Numbered from the stretch's first letter, positions 1 to 5,148 are shown. The stretch: DNA of 5,584 nucleotides from Actinomycetota bacterium (GCA_030837445.1 JAUPKM010000589.1:1-5584), one strand, 5' to 3'. A program made the numbers and translations. Notes: generated by a model not told the origin, from the letters alone.

Positions 1-115
1 CCGACCAGAATGACGGTCGACTTGACGGGGAGGTGAATTCGTCCCACATTCAGGCCCTCACGGCCTGATCAGCAAAGGATCACGCGACGACACGCCGTAC
101 ACCACTCCCCGGGAC
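1..115. other. Left edge, no complete gene
   Basis: This stretch leads into the DarG-like fragment but does not encode the missing DarG N-terminus in any frame. The fragment's own frame has a TGA at 23-25. Between that stop and the first DarG-like residues there is no ATG, GTG or TTG codon in frame, and the translated residues do not resemble a macro domain or the usual linker. Another plus-strand frame is open from base 3 to a TGA at 66-68 and could be the last 21 residues of a gene outside the window; I do not recognise it. An AAAGGA at 74-79 resembles a ribosome binding site but has no start codon at a useful distance. Confidence 0.4.
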
Positions 116-619
116 TTGACCATCCAGAAACTGGTCTACTTCCTCAAGCTGTTCGGGGGCGCGTTCCCGCTGAGTTTCGTGCGCGGTCGGTACGGTCCCC
201 ACGCTGAGAAGTTGTCTGGGGTGCTTGATCTGCTGGAAGGCCACTACCTCACCGGTTTCGGGGACCATTCGGCCCGGGGTACCGAGCTGGTTCCGATCAC
301 TCCGCTCGCCAGCGGGCTGGCCGAAGCAGAGTCGGTAGTCGCGGGTGAGCCGGAGGACGTCCAGCGGCTCCGGCGGCTCCTCGAACTCGTCGACGGGTTC
401 GAGACCCCGTACAGCCTGGAACTGCTCGCAACGGTCCATTTCGCCGCCGCGCAGCCACCCCCGACCGCGGACGTCGAAGGGATCGACGAACGGGTCGTGG
501 CATGGGGTCTGCGCAAGGCCCGGTTGTTCACCCAGGATCATGTCCGGGTTGCCGCTGAGCGGCTCGCTGAACAGGAACTCCTTCCCAGGAGCGGCGAGGC
601 GTCCCCTGTCGGGGCCTGA
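116..619 (+). CDS. Orphan DarG C-terminal domain (macro domain missing)
   Basis: The 167 residues look like the C-terminal domain of DarG, the antitoxin of the DarT DNA ADP-ribosyltransferase. Recognisable blocks in family order are IQKLVYFL (3-10), RYGPHAEKL (25-33), EGHYLTGFGD (41-50), LELLATVHF (101-109) and RKARLFTQDHVRVAAERL (133-150). Full DarG is roughly twice this length, with an N-terminal macro domain that removes ADP-ribose from DNA. That domain is absent and no darT is visible. In known systems the C-terminal domain can itself bind and occlude DarT, so a stand-alone copy could still inhibit a toxin. The start is uncertain: TTG at 116 is the first start codon after the in-frame stop at 23-25 and has no good ribosome binding site. 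That suggests truncation and decay, although the frame is free of stops to its natural end. Family assignment is from memory of conserved blocks; the function is inferred. Confidence 0.65.
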   Translation: MTIQKLVYFLKLFGGAFPLSFVRGRYGPHAEKLSGVLDLLEGHYLTGFGDHSARGTELVPITPLASGLAEAESVVAGEPEDVQRLRRLLELVDGFETPYSLELLATVHFAAAQPPPTADVEGIDERVVAWGLRKARLFTQDHVRVAAERLAEQELLPRSGEASPVGA

Positions 620-647
620 GCGCACTCATCACCTACGCCGCACCAGG

Positions 648-707
648 TCAGGCCCAGGCGTTGATCACGTCGCCGGATCCCCACCACACGTCGACGCTGT
701 CCGGATC
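648..707 (-). pseudogene. C-terminal remnant of a DUF234-type ATPase
   Basis: Read on the minus strand this ends DPDSVDVWWGSGDVINAWA-stop, nearly the same as the end of the intact ATPase downstream (DPDSADVWWGPGDVINAWA-stop). At DNA level 647-707 matches 1566-1626 at 56 of 61 bases. Of the five differences three are synonymous, one gives Ala/Val and one Pro/Ser, so the copies diverged while under coding constraint rather than after a recent duplication of junk. The frame stays open upstream to at least 750, but those residues (SRSQTLYRRHHLP and before) match the intact copy weakly or not at all, and no Walker motifs follow. It is the tail of a lost second ATPase gene, immediately 3' of the DarG fragment and converging on it. 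Confidence 0.75.
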
Positions 708-785
708 ACTCGGCAGGTGGTGTCGGCGGTACAGGGTCTGCGAGCGTGAGATGGTGCGTCTCGACGCGGAGGACGCGCGGCCGCT

Positions 786-791
786 GGGAGG
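786..791 (+). promoter_or_regulatory. Ribosome binding site fixing the DUF3800 start
   Basis: GGGAGG lies 8 bases before GTG at 800. From that GTG the protein begins VRLAYIDES, the expected N-terminus of a DUF3800 protein. The frame is open further upstream from a GTG at 746, but the extra 18 residues are not family-like and have no comparable site. Confidence 0.7.
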
Positions 792-799
792 ATCTTGGT

Positions 800-1440
800 G
801 TGCGGCTGGCGTACATCGATGAGTCCTATACCCGTGACTTCTACTTCATCGGCGCGGTGGTGGTGGACGACGTCAGTGGCCCGGCCGTGCACGCCGCACT
901 CGACGCCGTCGCGGAGAAGGCCAGAGCGGCGTACCTGCCCGACGTCACGGCCCCGCTGGAACTGCATGGTCAGCCCTTGTTCCAGGGCGCCAGGGAGTGG
1001 GAGCCGATCAAGAAGCAGGTCCGTGCGTTGATCTCGGTGTACGAGCAGGCCATGCAGGCCATCGGGCAGCAAGAGATCCACATCTTCCTGCGCGGCCTGG
1101 ACTGCAAGCGTCATCGAGCCCGCTATGTCGATCCCTGGCCCCCGCACGAGGTCGTTCTCCAGCATCTGCTCGAACGGCTGAACGACTTCGGCCAGAGTCT
1201 GGGGGAGCAGATACTGGTGATCGCAGATGAGGTCAACGACCCGGACCGTCACCGCAACACCTTGCGTGACTTCCGGATCAACGGCACCCCCGGCTCATCC
1301 AGGCCGCCGATCTGGTGACGTTCCTTCACCACCGCCGCTCGGCCATCATCGAAACCAACCCCAAGCAGGAGAAAGCGATCTCGCGGATCTGGGGTCACGT
1401 GGAGGGACGGATCGCCCACCAGTTCACGACCTGCCCATAG
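800..1440 (+). pseudogene. DUF3800 domain protein, frameshifted with internal deletion
   Basis: The first frame (800-1318) carries DUF3800 landmarks: YIDES at the N-terminus, LELHG near residue 53, and LVIADEV in the second half. DUF3800 proteins are thought to have an RNase H-like fold with conserved acidic residues, and often sit in phage or mobile regions. After NGTPG the frame runs into eight unrelated residues and a stop at 1318. The true C-terminus resumes in the -1 frame at 1291: RLIQAADLVTFLHHRR and on to QFTTCP-stop at 1440. The last conserved acid (QAAD) is therefore cut off from the main frame. In relatives I recall roughly 20 residues between the GTPG motif and RLIQAAD, and these are missing, so the junction looks like an out-of-frame deletion at a run of five C (1287-1291) rather than a simple slip. 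The gene is probably non-functional. Confidence 0.8.
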
Positions 1441-1448
1441 ACGCACGA

Positions 1449-1472
1449 AGGCCCCGCACACTGGCGGGGCCT
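1449..1472 (+). terminator. Hairpin terminator after the DUF3800 gene
   Basis: A perfect 9-bp stem, AGGCCCCGC (1449-1457) with GCGGGGCCT (1464-1472), encloses a 6-base loop. It begins 8 bases after the DUF3800 stop. No T-tract follows, which is common for actinomycete terminators. It lies in the 126-bp gap between two converging genes and could work in both directions. Confidence 0.65.
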
Positions 1473-1544
1473 AAGGCACTGCGGCTGGTTCCCGAAGGAA
1501 CGGCTGCCCCACCAGTATCGACACGTTGCCGTACCTCTGCAACA

Positions 1545-1559
1545 CGACACGGGGTGTCG
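1545..1559 (-). terminator. Small hairpin just past the ATPase stop
   Basis: A 6-bp stem, CGACAC (1545-1550) with GTGTCG (1554-1559), encloses a 3-base loop 7 bases beyond the ATPase stop on the minus strand. A second small hairpin, GTTCC-CGAA-GGAAC, lies at 1488-1501. Either could help end the minus-strand transcript, but both are short and lack a T-tract. Confidence 0.3.
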
Positions 1560-1566
1560 GTAGTGG

Positions 1567-3015
1567 TCAGGCCCAGGCGTTGATGACGTCGCCGGGCCCC
1601 CACCACACGTCGGCGCTGTCCGGGTCGGTGTGTTTCTCCCTGCCGGAGAGGGAGGCGACGACGTACCCGCAGTGCTCCGGGTCGACGCCGGGGACGGACG
1701 CCGAGGCTCGCCGCAGAGCGGTCACGTCCCGGGTGTCGACGGGGCTGACGTGCCACTTGACTGATCCGGTGAAGAAGATCGACGCAGCCACGGGTGCCGT
1801 GTCGGAGCCCACGAGGTTGATCTCCGGGTCGAACCGGCGGTTCCACCACCCTCCGACCGCGCCGACTCCAGACCAGGGCAGGGCACCGGCCGCGGCGGCG
1901 AGTTCGAGGGATTCCCGGATGATCGGCTCGACTGCCCTGCCTCTCCAGGAGGACCAGCGGCGTTCCACCAACGCGTAGGCCGCGTCGGTCCGGCCACGGG
2001 CGGCCAGCGCCTGGGCCTGCCGGAGCGCGGCGAGATACAGGCGCAAGTTGCTGTCGGCGACCCGGTACACGGCCGGACGCCCGGCCTGGGTGGACAACGG
2101 TTGGTCGACGGCGAGAATCCGCTTGTCATCCACAAGGCGTCGTAGCAGCGGGGACAAGGTGCCCGAGGACAGGGAGCCAGCGCGTGCACCGGCGGTCGCG
2201 GCGATGTTCGCCTGGGTCCGGGTCTCACCGGCGATGGCTTCAAGGACCTGTCGTGCCTGGTCCGGGCCGGGGAACCCCGCCTGCAAGGTCACCTCGGGGA
2301 TGCTGAACACCGTGGCGGCGGGATCGGCGCACTCCTGACGAAGGAAGTCCAGGGCTGGCATCCCGGAGGGCCAGCTGGGCAGGATGCCGGGCAGCCCACC
2401 GGTGACCAGGTGTGCGTCAATCGCGTCGGCCGGGGGCAGAGCCAGGGCGGTGCCGACCTCGGCGGGATTGAGCGGGTTGAGCACCAGGTGGTCGGCGCGA
2501 CCGTAGAACGGGCGGTCGTAGGCGGTGAGTCGCTCCATCATGTGCAGGTCGCTGCCCAGCAGCAGGAGCAGGACGGGCCTGCCCGCCAACAGCCGGTCCC
2601 ACGCGGTCTGCAGGGCGCCGTCGAACACGTCGTCCTGCTCGGTCAGCCACGGAAGTTCGTCGATGACGATGATGCTCGGCCGGTCGGGCAGCGCCGAGGT
2701 GACGATGCGCCACACGTCCGGCCAGGTCGCGGGAGTCCGGGTGGGGATCAGCTCCGGCCGGGGTGGCAGGCTCGACTCGGCCAGCTCACCGAGGAAGCTC
2801 GACGTCGACTCCGGGGACGACATCTGTTTGGTGGCGGTGAAATAGAAGTAGGGCAGGCCGGTCCGATCGATGAACTCCTGAACGAGTCGCGACTTCCCGA
2901 CCTGACGTCGTCCCCGGATGGTCAACGCGACACCGCGCCCATCTCGCACGACGCGGTCCAGACGCTTGCCGAGGACCGCCAGTTCCTGGGCCCGCCCCAC
3001 GAACGATGCGGCCAC
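1567..3015 (-). CDS. AAA+ ATPase with C-terminal DUF234 domain
   Basis: This is an archaeal-type AAA+ ATPase (PF01637 type) with a C-terminal DUF234 domain, 482 residues and full length for the family. Visible motifs are the N-terminal SFVGRAQEL (4-12), Walker A GRRQVGKS (35-42), Walker B IIVIDE (115-120), and a hydrophobic strand ending LLGSD (152-156). A winged-helix-like stretch follows around 245-320, then DUF234 from about 350. DUF234 belongs to the PD-(D/E)XK nuclease-like fold; candidate positions are E363, E398-I-N400 and K420 (SVKW). N400 sits where an Asp is usual, so cleavage activity is doubtful. The family's cellular role is largely unknown. I prefer the GTG start at 3015 because GGAGG (3020-3024) precedes it by 4 bases and family members begin close to FVGR. 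A TTG at 3030 would add five residues but lacks a ribosome binding site. A partial second copy lies at 648-707. It probably forms a single-gene transcript under the palindrome at 3032-3061. Confidence 0.88.
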   Translation of the reverse strand: MAASFVGRAQELAVLGKRLDRVVRDGRGVALTIRGRRQVGKSRLVQEFIDRTGLPYFYFTATKQMSSPESTSSFLGELAESSLPPRPELIPTRTPATWPDVWRIVTSALPDRPSIIVIDELPWLTEQDDVFDGALQTAWDRLLAGRPVLLLLLGSDLHMMERLTAYDRPFYGRADHLVLNPLNPAEVGTALALPPADAIDAHLVTGGLPGILPSWPSGMPALDFLRQECADPAATVFSIPEVTLQAGFPGPDQARQVLEAIAGETRTQANIAATAGARAGSLSSGTLSPLLRRLVDDKRILAVDQPLSTQAGRPAVYRVADSNLRLYLAALRQAQALAARGRTDAAYALVERRWSSWRGRAVEPIIRESLELAAAAGALPWSGVGAVGGWWNRRFDPEINLVGSDTAPVAASIFFTGSVKWHVSPVDTRDVTALRRASASVPGVDPEHCGYVVASLSGREKHTDPDSADVWWGPGDVINAWA

Positions 3016-3019
3016 CACG

Positions 3020-3024
3020 CCTCC
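3020..3024 (-). promoter_or_regulatory. Ribosome binding site for the ATPase gene
   Basis: GGAGG on the minus strand lies 4 bases before GTG 3015 and only 1 base before GTG 3018. It would fall inside the coding sequence if TTG 3030 were used, which argues for an internal GTG start. Confidence 0.5.
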
Positions 3025-3031
3025 AACCAAG

Positions 3032-3061
3032 GTAGATCCAATCTACGTAGACTGAATCTAC
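3032..3061. promoter_or_regulatory. 30-bp near-palindrome, likely operator of the ATPase gene
   Basis: Two abutting 15-bp units, each GTAGA-N5-TCTAC (spacers TCCAA and CTGAA), form a larger palindrome that matches its own reverse complement at 26 of 30 positions. The centre is the perfect 10-mer TCTACGTAGA (3042-3051). It ends one base from the TTG and 17 bases from the preferred GTG start of the ATPase, where a bound repressor would block transcription. A TATAAC on the minus strand (3062-3067) borders it and is a possible -10 element, but I see no convincing -35. No regulator for this site is evident in the window. Confidence 0.6.
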
Positions 3062-3215
3062 GTTATAGCTGTGGCGCAGACAGCCATTGACCGTGACGCA
3101 GTCCGAAATGACCCGCATGATCCGGCGAGGCGCGCAGGCAGAGACAGCGACGAGGTCCGGCAGCCAGCCCGGCGTCAGGTCGATTCAGTGAGATCGTGCG
3201 CGACGCGCCGTGGGT

Positions 3216-3308
3216 GAAGTGCGTAGAGAAGGTGCTGATTGCGTGTGGAGAAAGTGTCGAATATCAGCACTTTCTCCACACCGAATCGACACCTTCTCTA
3301 CGCACTTC
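3216..3308. repeat. 93-bp nested perfect inverted repeat (four motif copies)
   Basis: The outer arms are a perfect 19-bp inverted repeat (3216-3234 and 3290-3308). The inner arms are a perfect 14-bp inverted repeat, GTGTGGAGAAAGTG (3243-3256) and its complement (3268-3281). Spacers are symmetric: 8 bases on each side and 11 in the middle. Outer and inner arms are related in sequence: the core GAGAARGTG followed by CTGAT- or TCGAT-like bases occurs four times, twice on each strand, pointing inward. It could fold as a long interrupted hairpin in RNA or single-stranded DNA, or serve as a four-site protein binding array. Confidence 0.85.
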
Positions 3309-3323
3309 GGGAGCCACCCGGCG

Positions 3324-3539
3324 ATGCCGCGCGTGCAGACCTACCCGGTGATACAGGTCGTCGTCTCCGATCCCGATGCATATGCGCGGTGTGTGTCGCG
3401 TCGGTCATCGATATCGACGGCGCCCGACGGACTACGTCCCACGAGGTGGCGAGTCGCTGCCACTCGACGACGAGGACGGGTGGCCCACCGGTTACGCGCT
3501 ACACAACTAACCATGATCACGCTACAGAACTACCCATGA
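3324..3539 (+). CDS. Doubtful small ORF downstream of the nested repeat
   Basis: An ATG at 3324 follows GGGAG (3309-3313) by 10 bases and opens a frame of 71 residues beginning MPRVQTYPVIQVVVSDPDA. The first part looks protein-like; the rest is Arg-rich and resembles a shifted frame. A different frame (ATG 3376 to TAA 3508-3510, 44 residues) ends plausibly with ESLPLDDEDGWPTGYALHN. The two could be pieces of one frameshifted gene around 3380-3420, or chance. I recognise no family. Confidence 0.2.
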   Translation: MPRVQTYPVIQVVVSDPDAYARCVSRRSSISTAPDGLRPTRWRVAATRRRGRVAHRLRATQLTMITLQNYP

Positions 3540-3556
3540 TCACGCTACAGAACTTC
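3488..3556. repeat. 23-bp tandem repeat, about three units
   Basis: Units at 3511-3533 and 3534-3556 match at 22 of 23 bases (shared core CATGATCACGCTACAGAACT). A decayed unit in the same register (3488-3510) matches at 16 of 23, strongest in its second half (CGCTAC-A-AACTA). The period of 23 bp is close to two helical turns, as in iterons. CATGATCA recurs at 3585-3592 out of register. The array lies between the acetyltransferase 3' end and the nested repeat. Confidence 0.75.
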
Positions 3557-3615
3557 CCCGAACTCCCGTTGTGTCACCGAACAGCATGATCAAGACGTTG
3601 CTCGTGCGCGATGGG

Positions 3616-4155
3616 TCACTGCACTTCGGTGATCTTCGGAGCTTCGGGTGTGGTTGTACCAGCTCGGCGCTGGAAGAGGGCCCCGGAGCCTCGATGTGAT
3701 AACCGGAGGGTCCGGATGTGGGTCCACCCTTGGGCGAGGTAGTAGCTGTGTAACTGGGTGTTGGTGGCCCAGGCGTCCAAGCGCAACCAGGTGTGCCCGG
3801 ACGCTTCAGCGTTGAGGGATGCCCAGTTGAACAGAGCAGCACCGATGCGTTGACCTGCGGCAGCTCGCGTGACCACGGTGCGGTGGACGTAGAGGGCGTC
3901 ATCGGGGTCGTCCGTGGGCATCCAGAACTCGGGGTCGGCGAAGTTGTCGACGGTGATCGTTCCTACCGTGCACTGATCGTGTTTGGCCATCCAGACGGTG
4001 CCGGACTGCACGCCAGCGATGATCCGCTCAATTCGGGGCGGGTACTGCCATTGGCCGCTGCCGAGAGCGGTAAGCCAGGCCGTCGCCTCGTCGAGCAGGC
4101 TGGCCACGACCGGAACATCGAACGTGGACGCTCGGCGCACGGTAAGCGGAGTCAT
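3616..4155 (-). CDS. GNAT-family N-acetyltransferase
   Basis: This 179-residue protein has the GNAT fold layout. An N-terminal strand (TVRRAS, 5-10) is followed by helices and then the acetyl-CoA binding motif A. The strand LYVHRTVVT (88-96) leads into QRIGAALFNWA (102-112), which fits the Q/RxxGxG/A pyrophosphate loop. Motif B follows with LRLDAW (124-129) and LHSYYLAQGW (135-144). The enzyme would transfer an acetyl group from acetyl-CoA to an amine; the substrate cannot be read from the sequence. Its ATG overlaps the GntR stop as ATGA (4152-4155), so it is translated from the same mRNA and probably by coupling. The regulator may respond to the acetyltransferase's substrate or product, but that is inference. 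The length is normal and no key block is missing. Confidence 0.9.
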   Translation of the reverse strand: MTPLTVRRASTFDVPVVASLLDEATAWLTALGSGQWQYPPRIERIIAGVQSGTVWMAKHDQCTVGTITVDNFADPEFWMPTDDPDDALYVHRTVVTRAAAGQRIGAALFNWASLNAEASGHTWLRLDAWATNTQLHSYYLAQGWTHIRTLRLSHRGSGALFQRRAGTTTPEAPKITEVQ

Positions 4156-4940
4156 GCCTCGGTGCCGGGCTGCGCGTCGCTCTTCCGCCGTTCGTAGACG
4201 ATCACGTGCCGGTCTCCGGGGAGTACGTTCTCGACAACGCGAACCGGGCGATCCTGTGCGGTGTAGCCGGTGAGGTAGTGCACCGCGACGGGAGTGCCGG
4301 GACCCAACTGCAGTCTGGTCACCTCGATGGGGCGTGGCATCCGGACGTAGATCTCATCGGTGGCGCGGATCTGCTCGTGACCCAGCTCGGCCAAGACCTT
4401 GTTCGCACCTCGGGCGATGTCCGCCGGGTTGGTGATTTCACTCCTCTCCACAAGGTCGGAAGGGAAGTAGGAGTCGTTGATGTTGAACGGTTCGCCGTCG
4501 ATGGCTCGTACTCGTCGACGAACCACGGCGCGGCCGCCTTCCGGCAGCTGAAGCCGCTCGGCGATCTCTCTCGGCGGGATGATGATCGCTACCTCGATCG
4601 CCTGGCTCGCCGATCTGCCCTCCTGAGCAACGGAGGTGAGGAACTGATCTGCGGAGGGGTTCTCCGGCCGGGGACAGTACTCGTCTTGAGGCCGGTAGGT
4701 CATGTGCTTGCGGTCGCGGACGAAGTAGCCGCGCGGTCGCACGCTGACGATCAATCCTTCGTTGAGAAGCAGCCCGAGAGCTTGGCGCACGGTGCCTCGG
4801 TTCACCACGTATCGATCACACAACTCACCCTCCGTCGGCAGCTGCGCGTCCGGCGCAAGGTCTCCCGACGTGATCTGTACGCGTAGGTCATCGGCGATCT
4901 GGTGGTAGATCGGCCGAGAGCTGCGCCGTGGGTGCGTCAT
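4152..4940 (-). CDS. GntR-family transcriptional regulator, HutC/UTRA type
   Basis: The 262-residue protein has an N-terminal winged helix-turn-helix of the GntR family (about 10-74): PIYHQIADDLR, then LPTEGELCDRYVVNRGTVRQ and ALGLLLNEGLI. A UTRA ligand-binding domain follows (about 98-245), with RRRVRAIDGEPFNINDSYFP and the closing VRVVENVLPGDRHVIVYE. Such proteins are usually ligand-responsive repressors. I chose ATG 4940 because homologous residues begin a few codons later. The frame stays open upstream, but the added residues are not family-like and run across the operators. No ribosome binding site sits at a normal distance, and TACACC (4947-4952 on the minus strand) lies 6 bases before the ATG, so the mRNA may be leaderless. 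ATTGTCCAGACMAT sites upstream suggest autoregulation and control of the divergent plus-strand genes. GntR repressors of this type are common in actinomycete integrative elements. Confidence 0.92.
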   Translation of the reverse strand: MTHPRRSSRPIYHQIADDLRVQITSGDLAPDAQLPTEGELCDRYVVNRGTVRQALGLLLNEGLIVSVRPRGYFVRDRKHMTYRPQDEYCPRPENPSADQFLTSVAQEGRSASQAIEVAIIIPPREIAERLQLPEGGRAVVRRRVRAIDGEPFNINDSYFPSDLVERSEITNPADIARGANKVLAELGHEQIRATDEIYVRMPRPIEVTRLQLGPGTPVAVHYLTGYTAQDRPVRVVENVLPGDRHVIVYERRKSDAQPGTEA

Positions 4941-4968
4941 GCGTCTGGTGTACCGCCTGTCGAGCAAT

Positions 4969-4982
4969 ATTGTCCAGACAAT
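4969..4982. promoter_or_regulatory. Probable GntR operator 1
   Basis: ATTGTCCAGACAAT has perfect arms (ATTGTC/GACAAT) around a 2-base centre. It lies 29-42 bases upstream of the GntR start, around where a -35 element would fall if the possible -10 at 4947-4952 is right. The TTGTC-N2-GACAA form is typical of the short palindromes bound by GntR dimers. Confidence 0.65.
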
Positions 4983-5004
4983 CTGCCCTGACCCCCTTGA
5001 CTCG

Positions 5005-5024
5005 ATTGTCCGTCCACTGACAGT
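5005..5024. promoter_or_regulatory. Possible split GntR half-sites
   Basis: ATTGTC (5005-5010) and GACAGT (5019-5024) are the same half-sites as in operator 1, with one change, but 8 bases apart instead of 2. The left half lies 36 bp from operator 1 and 34 bp from operator 2, almost midway. It may be a weak auxiliary site. Confidence 0.35.
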
Positions 5025-5038
5025 CTCGTGATGTTCCC

Positions 5039-5052
5039 ATTGTCCAGACCAT
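5039..5052. promoter_or_regulatory. Probable GntR operator 2
   Basis: ATTGTCCAGACCAT matches operator 1 at 13 of 14 bases, exactly 70 bp away. It is positioned to control the plus-strand genes, so one repressor could act on both divergent promoters, possibly with looping between sites. Confidence 0.6.
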
Positions 5053-5084
5053 CTAAACCATGTGGATGATCTGGGTAACAAAGC

Positions 5085-5119
5085 GACCCCGGCCGGTGTG
5101 CTACCACCGGGCCGGGGTC
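5085..5119 (+). terminator. Strong GC hairpin in the leader of the plus-strand genes
   Basis: GACCCCGGCC (5085-5094) pairs with GGCCGGGGTC (5110-5119), and GGTG (5095-5098) pairs with CACC (5105-5108), with a one-base bulge (G5109) and the loop TGCTAC. This gives a 14-bp stem. Only a weak T-containing stretch (TCTTGATCC) follows. It lies between operator 2 and the GTG at 5149, so it could terminate or attenuate transcription into the small genes, or shield them from upstream reading. Confidence 0.6.
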
Positions 5120-5135
5120 TTGATCCGACCTGGTT

Positions 5136-5140
5136 GGAGG
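5136..5140 (+). promoter_or_regulatory. Ribosome binding site for the 55-aa gene
   Basis: GGAGG lies 8 bases before GTG 5149. This is one of the best-placed sites in the window and is the main reason to take the short downstream frame as a gene. Confidence 0.7.
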
Positions 5141-5148
5141 TCAGACCC

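Larger units (their letters stand above)
3031..3615. other. 585-bp gene-poor region rich in repeats
   Basis: Between the ATPase start and the 3' end of the acetyltransferase gene no frame gives a convincing protein. It holds the 30-bp palindrome, the 93-bp nested inverted repeat, and the 23-bp tandem repeat, each listed separately, plus a small GCGCG-A-CGCGC palindrome at 3198-3208. Several AT-rich pockets stand out from the high-GC surroundings. Such a cluster is the kind of layout seen in replication, partition or transfer control regions, but no associated Rep or Par gene is visible here. Confidence 0.5.

Noticed and set aside
80..625. 181-aa open frame on the minus strand opposite the DarG fragment
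   Set aside because: It mirrors the DarG-like frame, which has conserved family blocks; the reverse product has none.
665..1252. 195-aa open frame on the minus strand opposite the DUF3800 gene
   Set aside because: It is a high-GC shadow of a frame carrying clear DUF3800 motifs.
1287..1291. Programmed -1 frameshift at the five-C run in DUF3800
   Set aside because: A conserved segment seems missing at the joint and no stimulating structure is evident, so mutation is simpler.
2410..3090. 226-aa plus-strand open frame opposite the ATPase N-terminus
   Set aside because: It is antisense to the Walker A and B region, with no recognisable domain.
3488..3556. CRISPR array
   Set aside because: Units abut directly with no spacers, and there are only about three.
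3574..3632. Inverted repeat TCACCGAA / TTCGGTGA as a terminator of the acetyltransferase gene
   Set aside because: The arms are 8 bp, 43 bases apart, and one lies inside the coding end; likely chance.
4206..4886. 226-aa plus-strand open frame opposite the GntR gene
   Set aside because: It is a shadow of the GntR/UTRA coding sequence.
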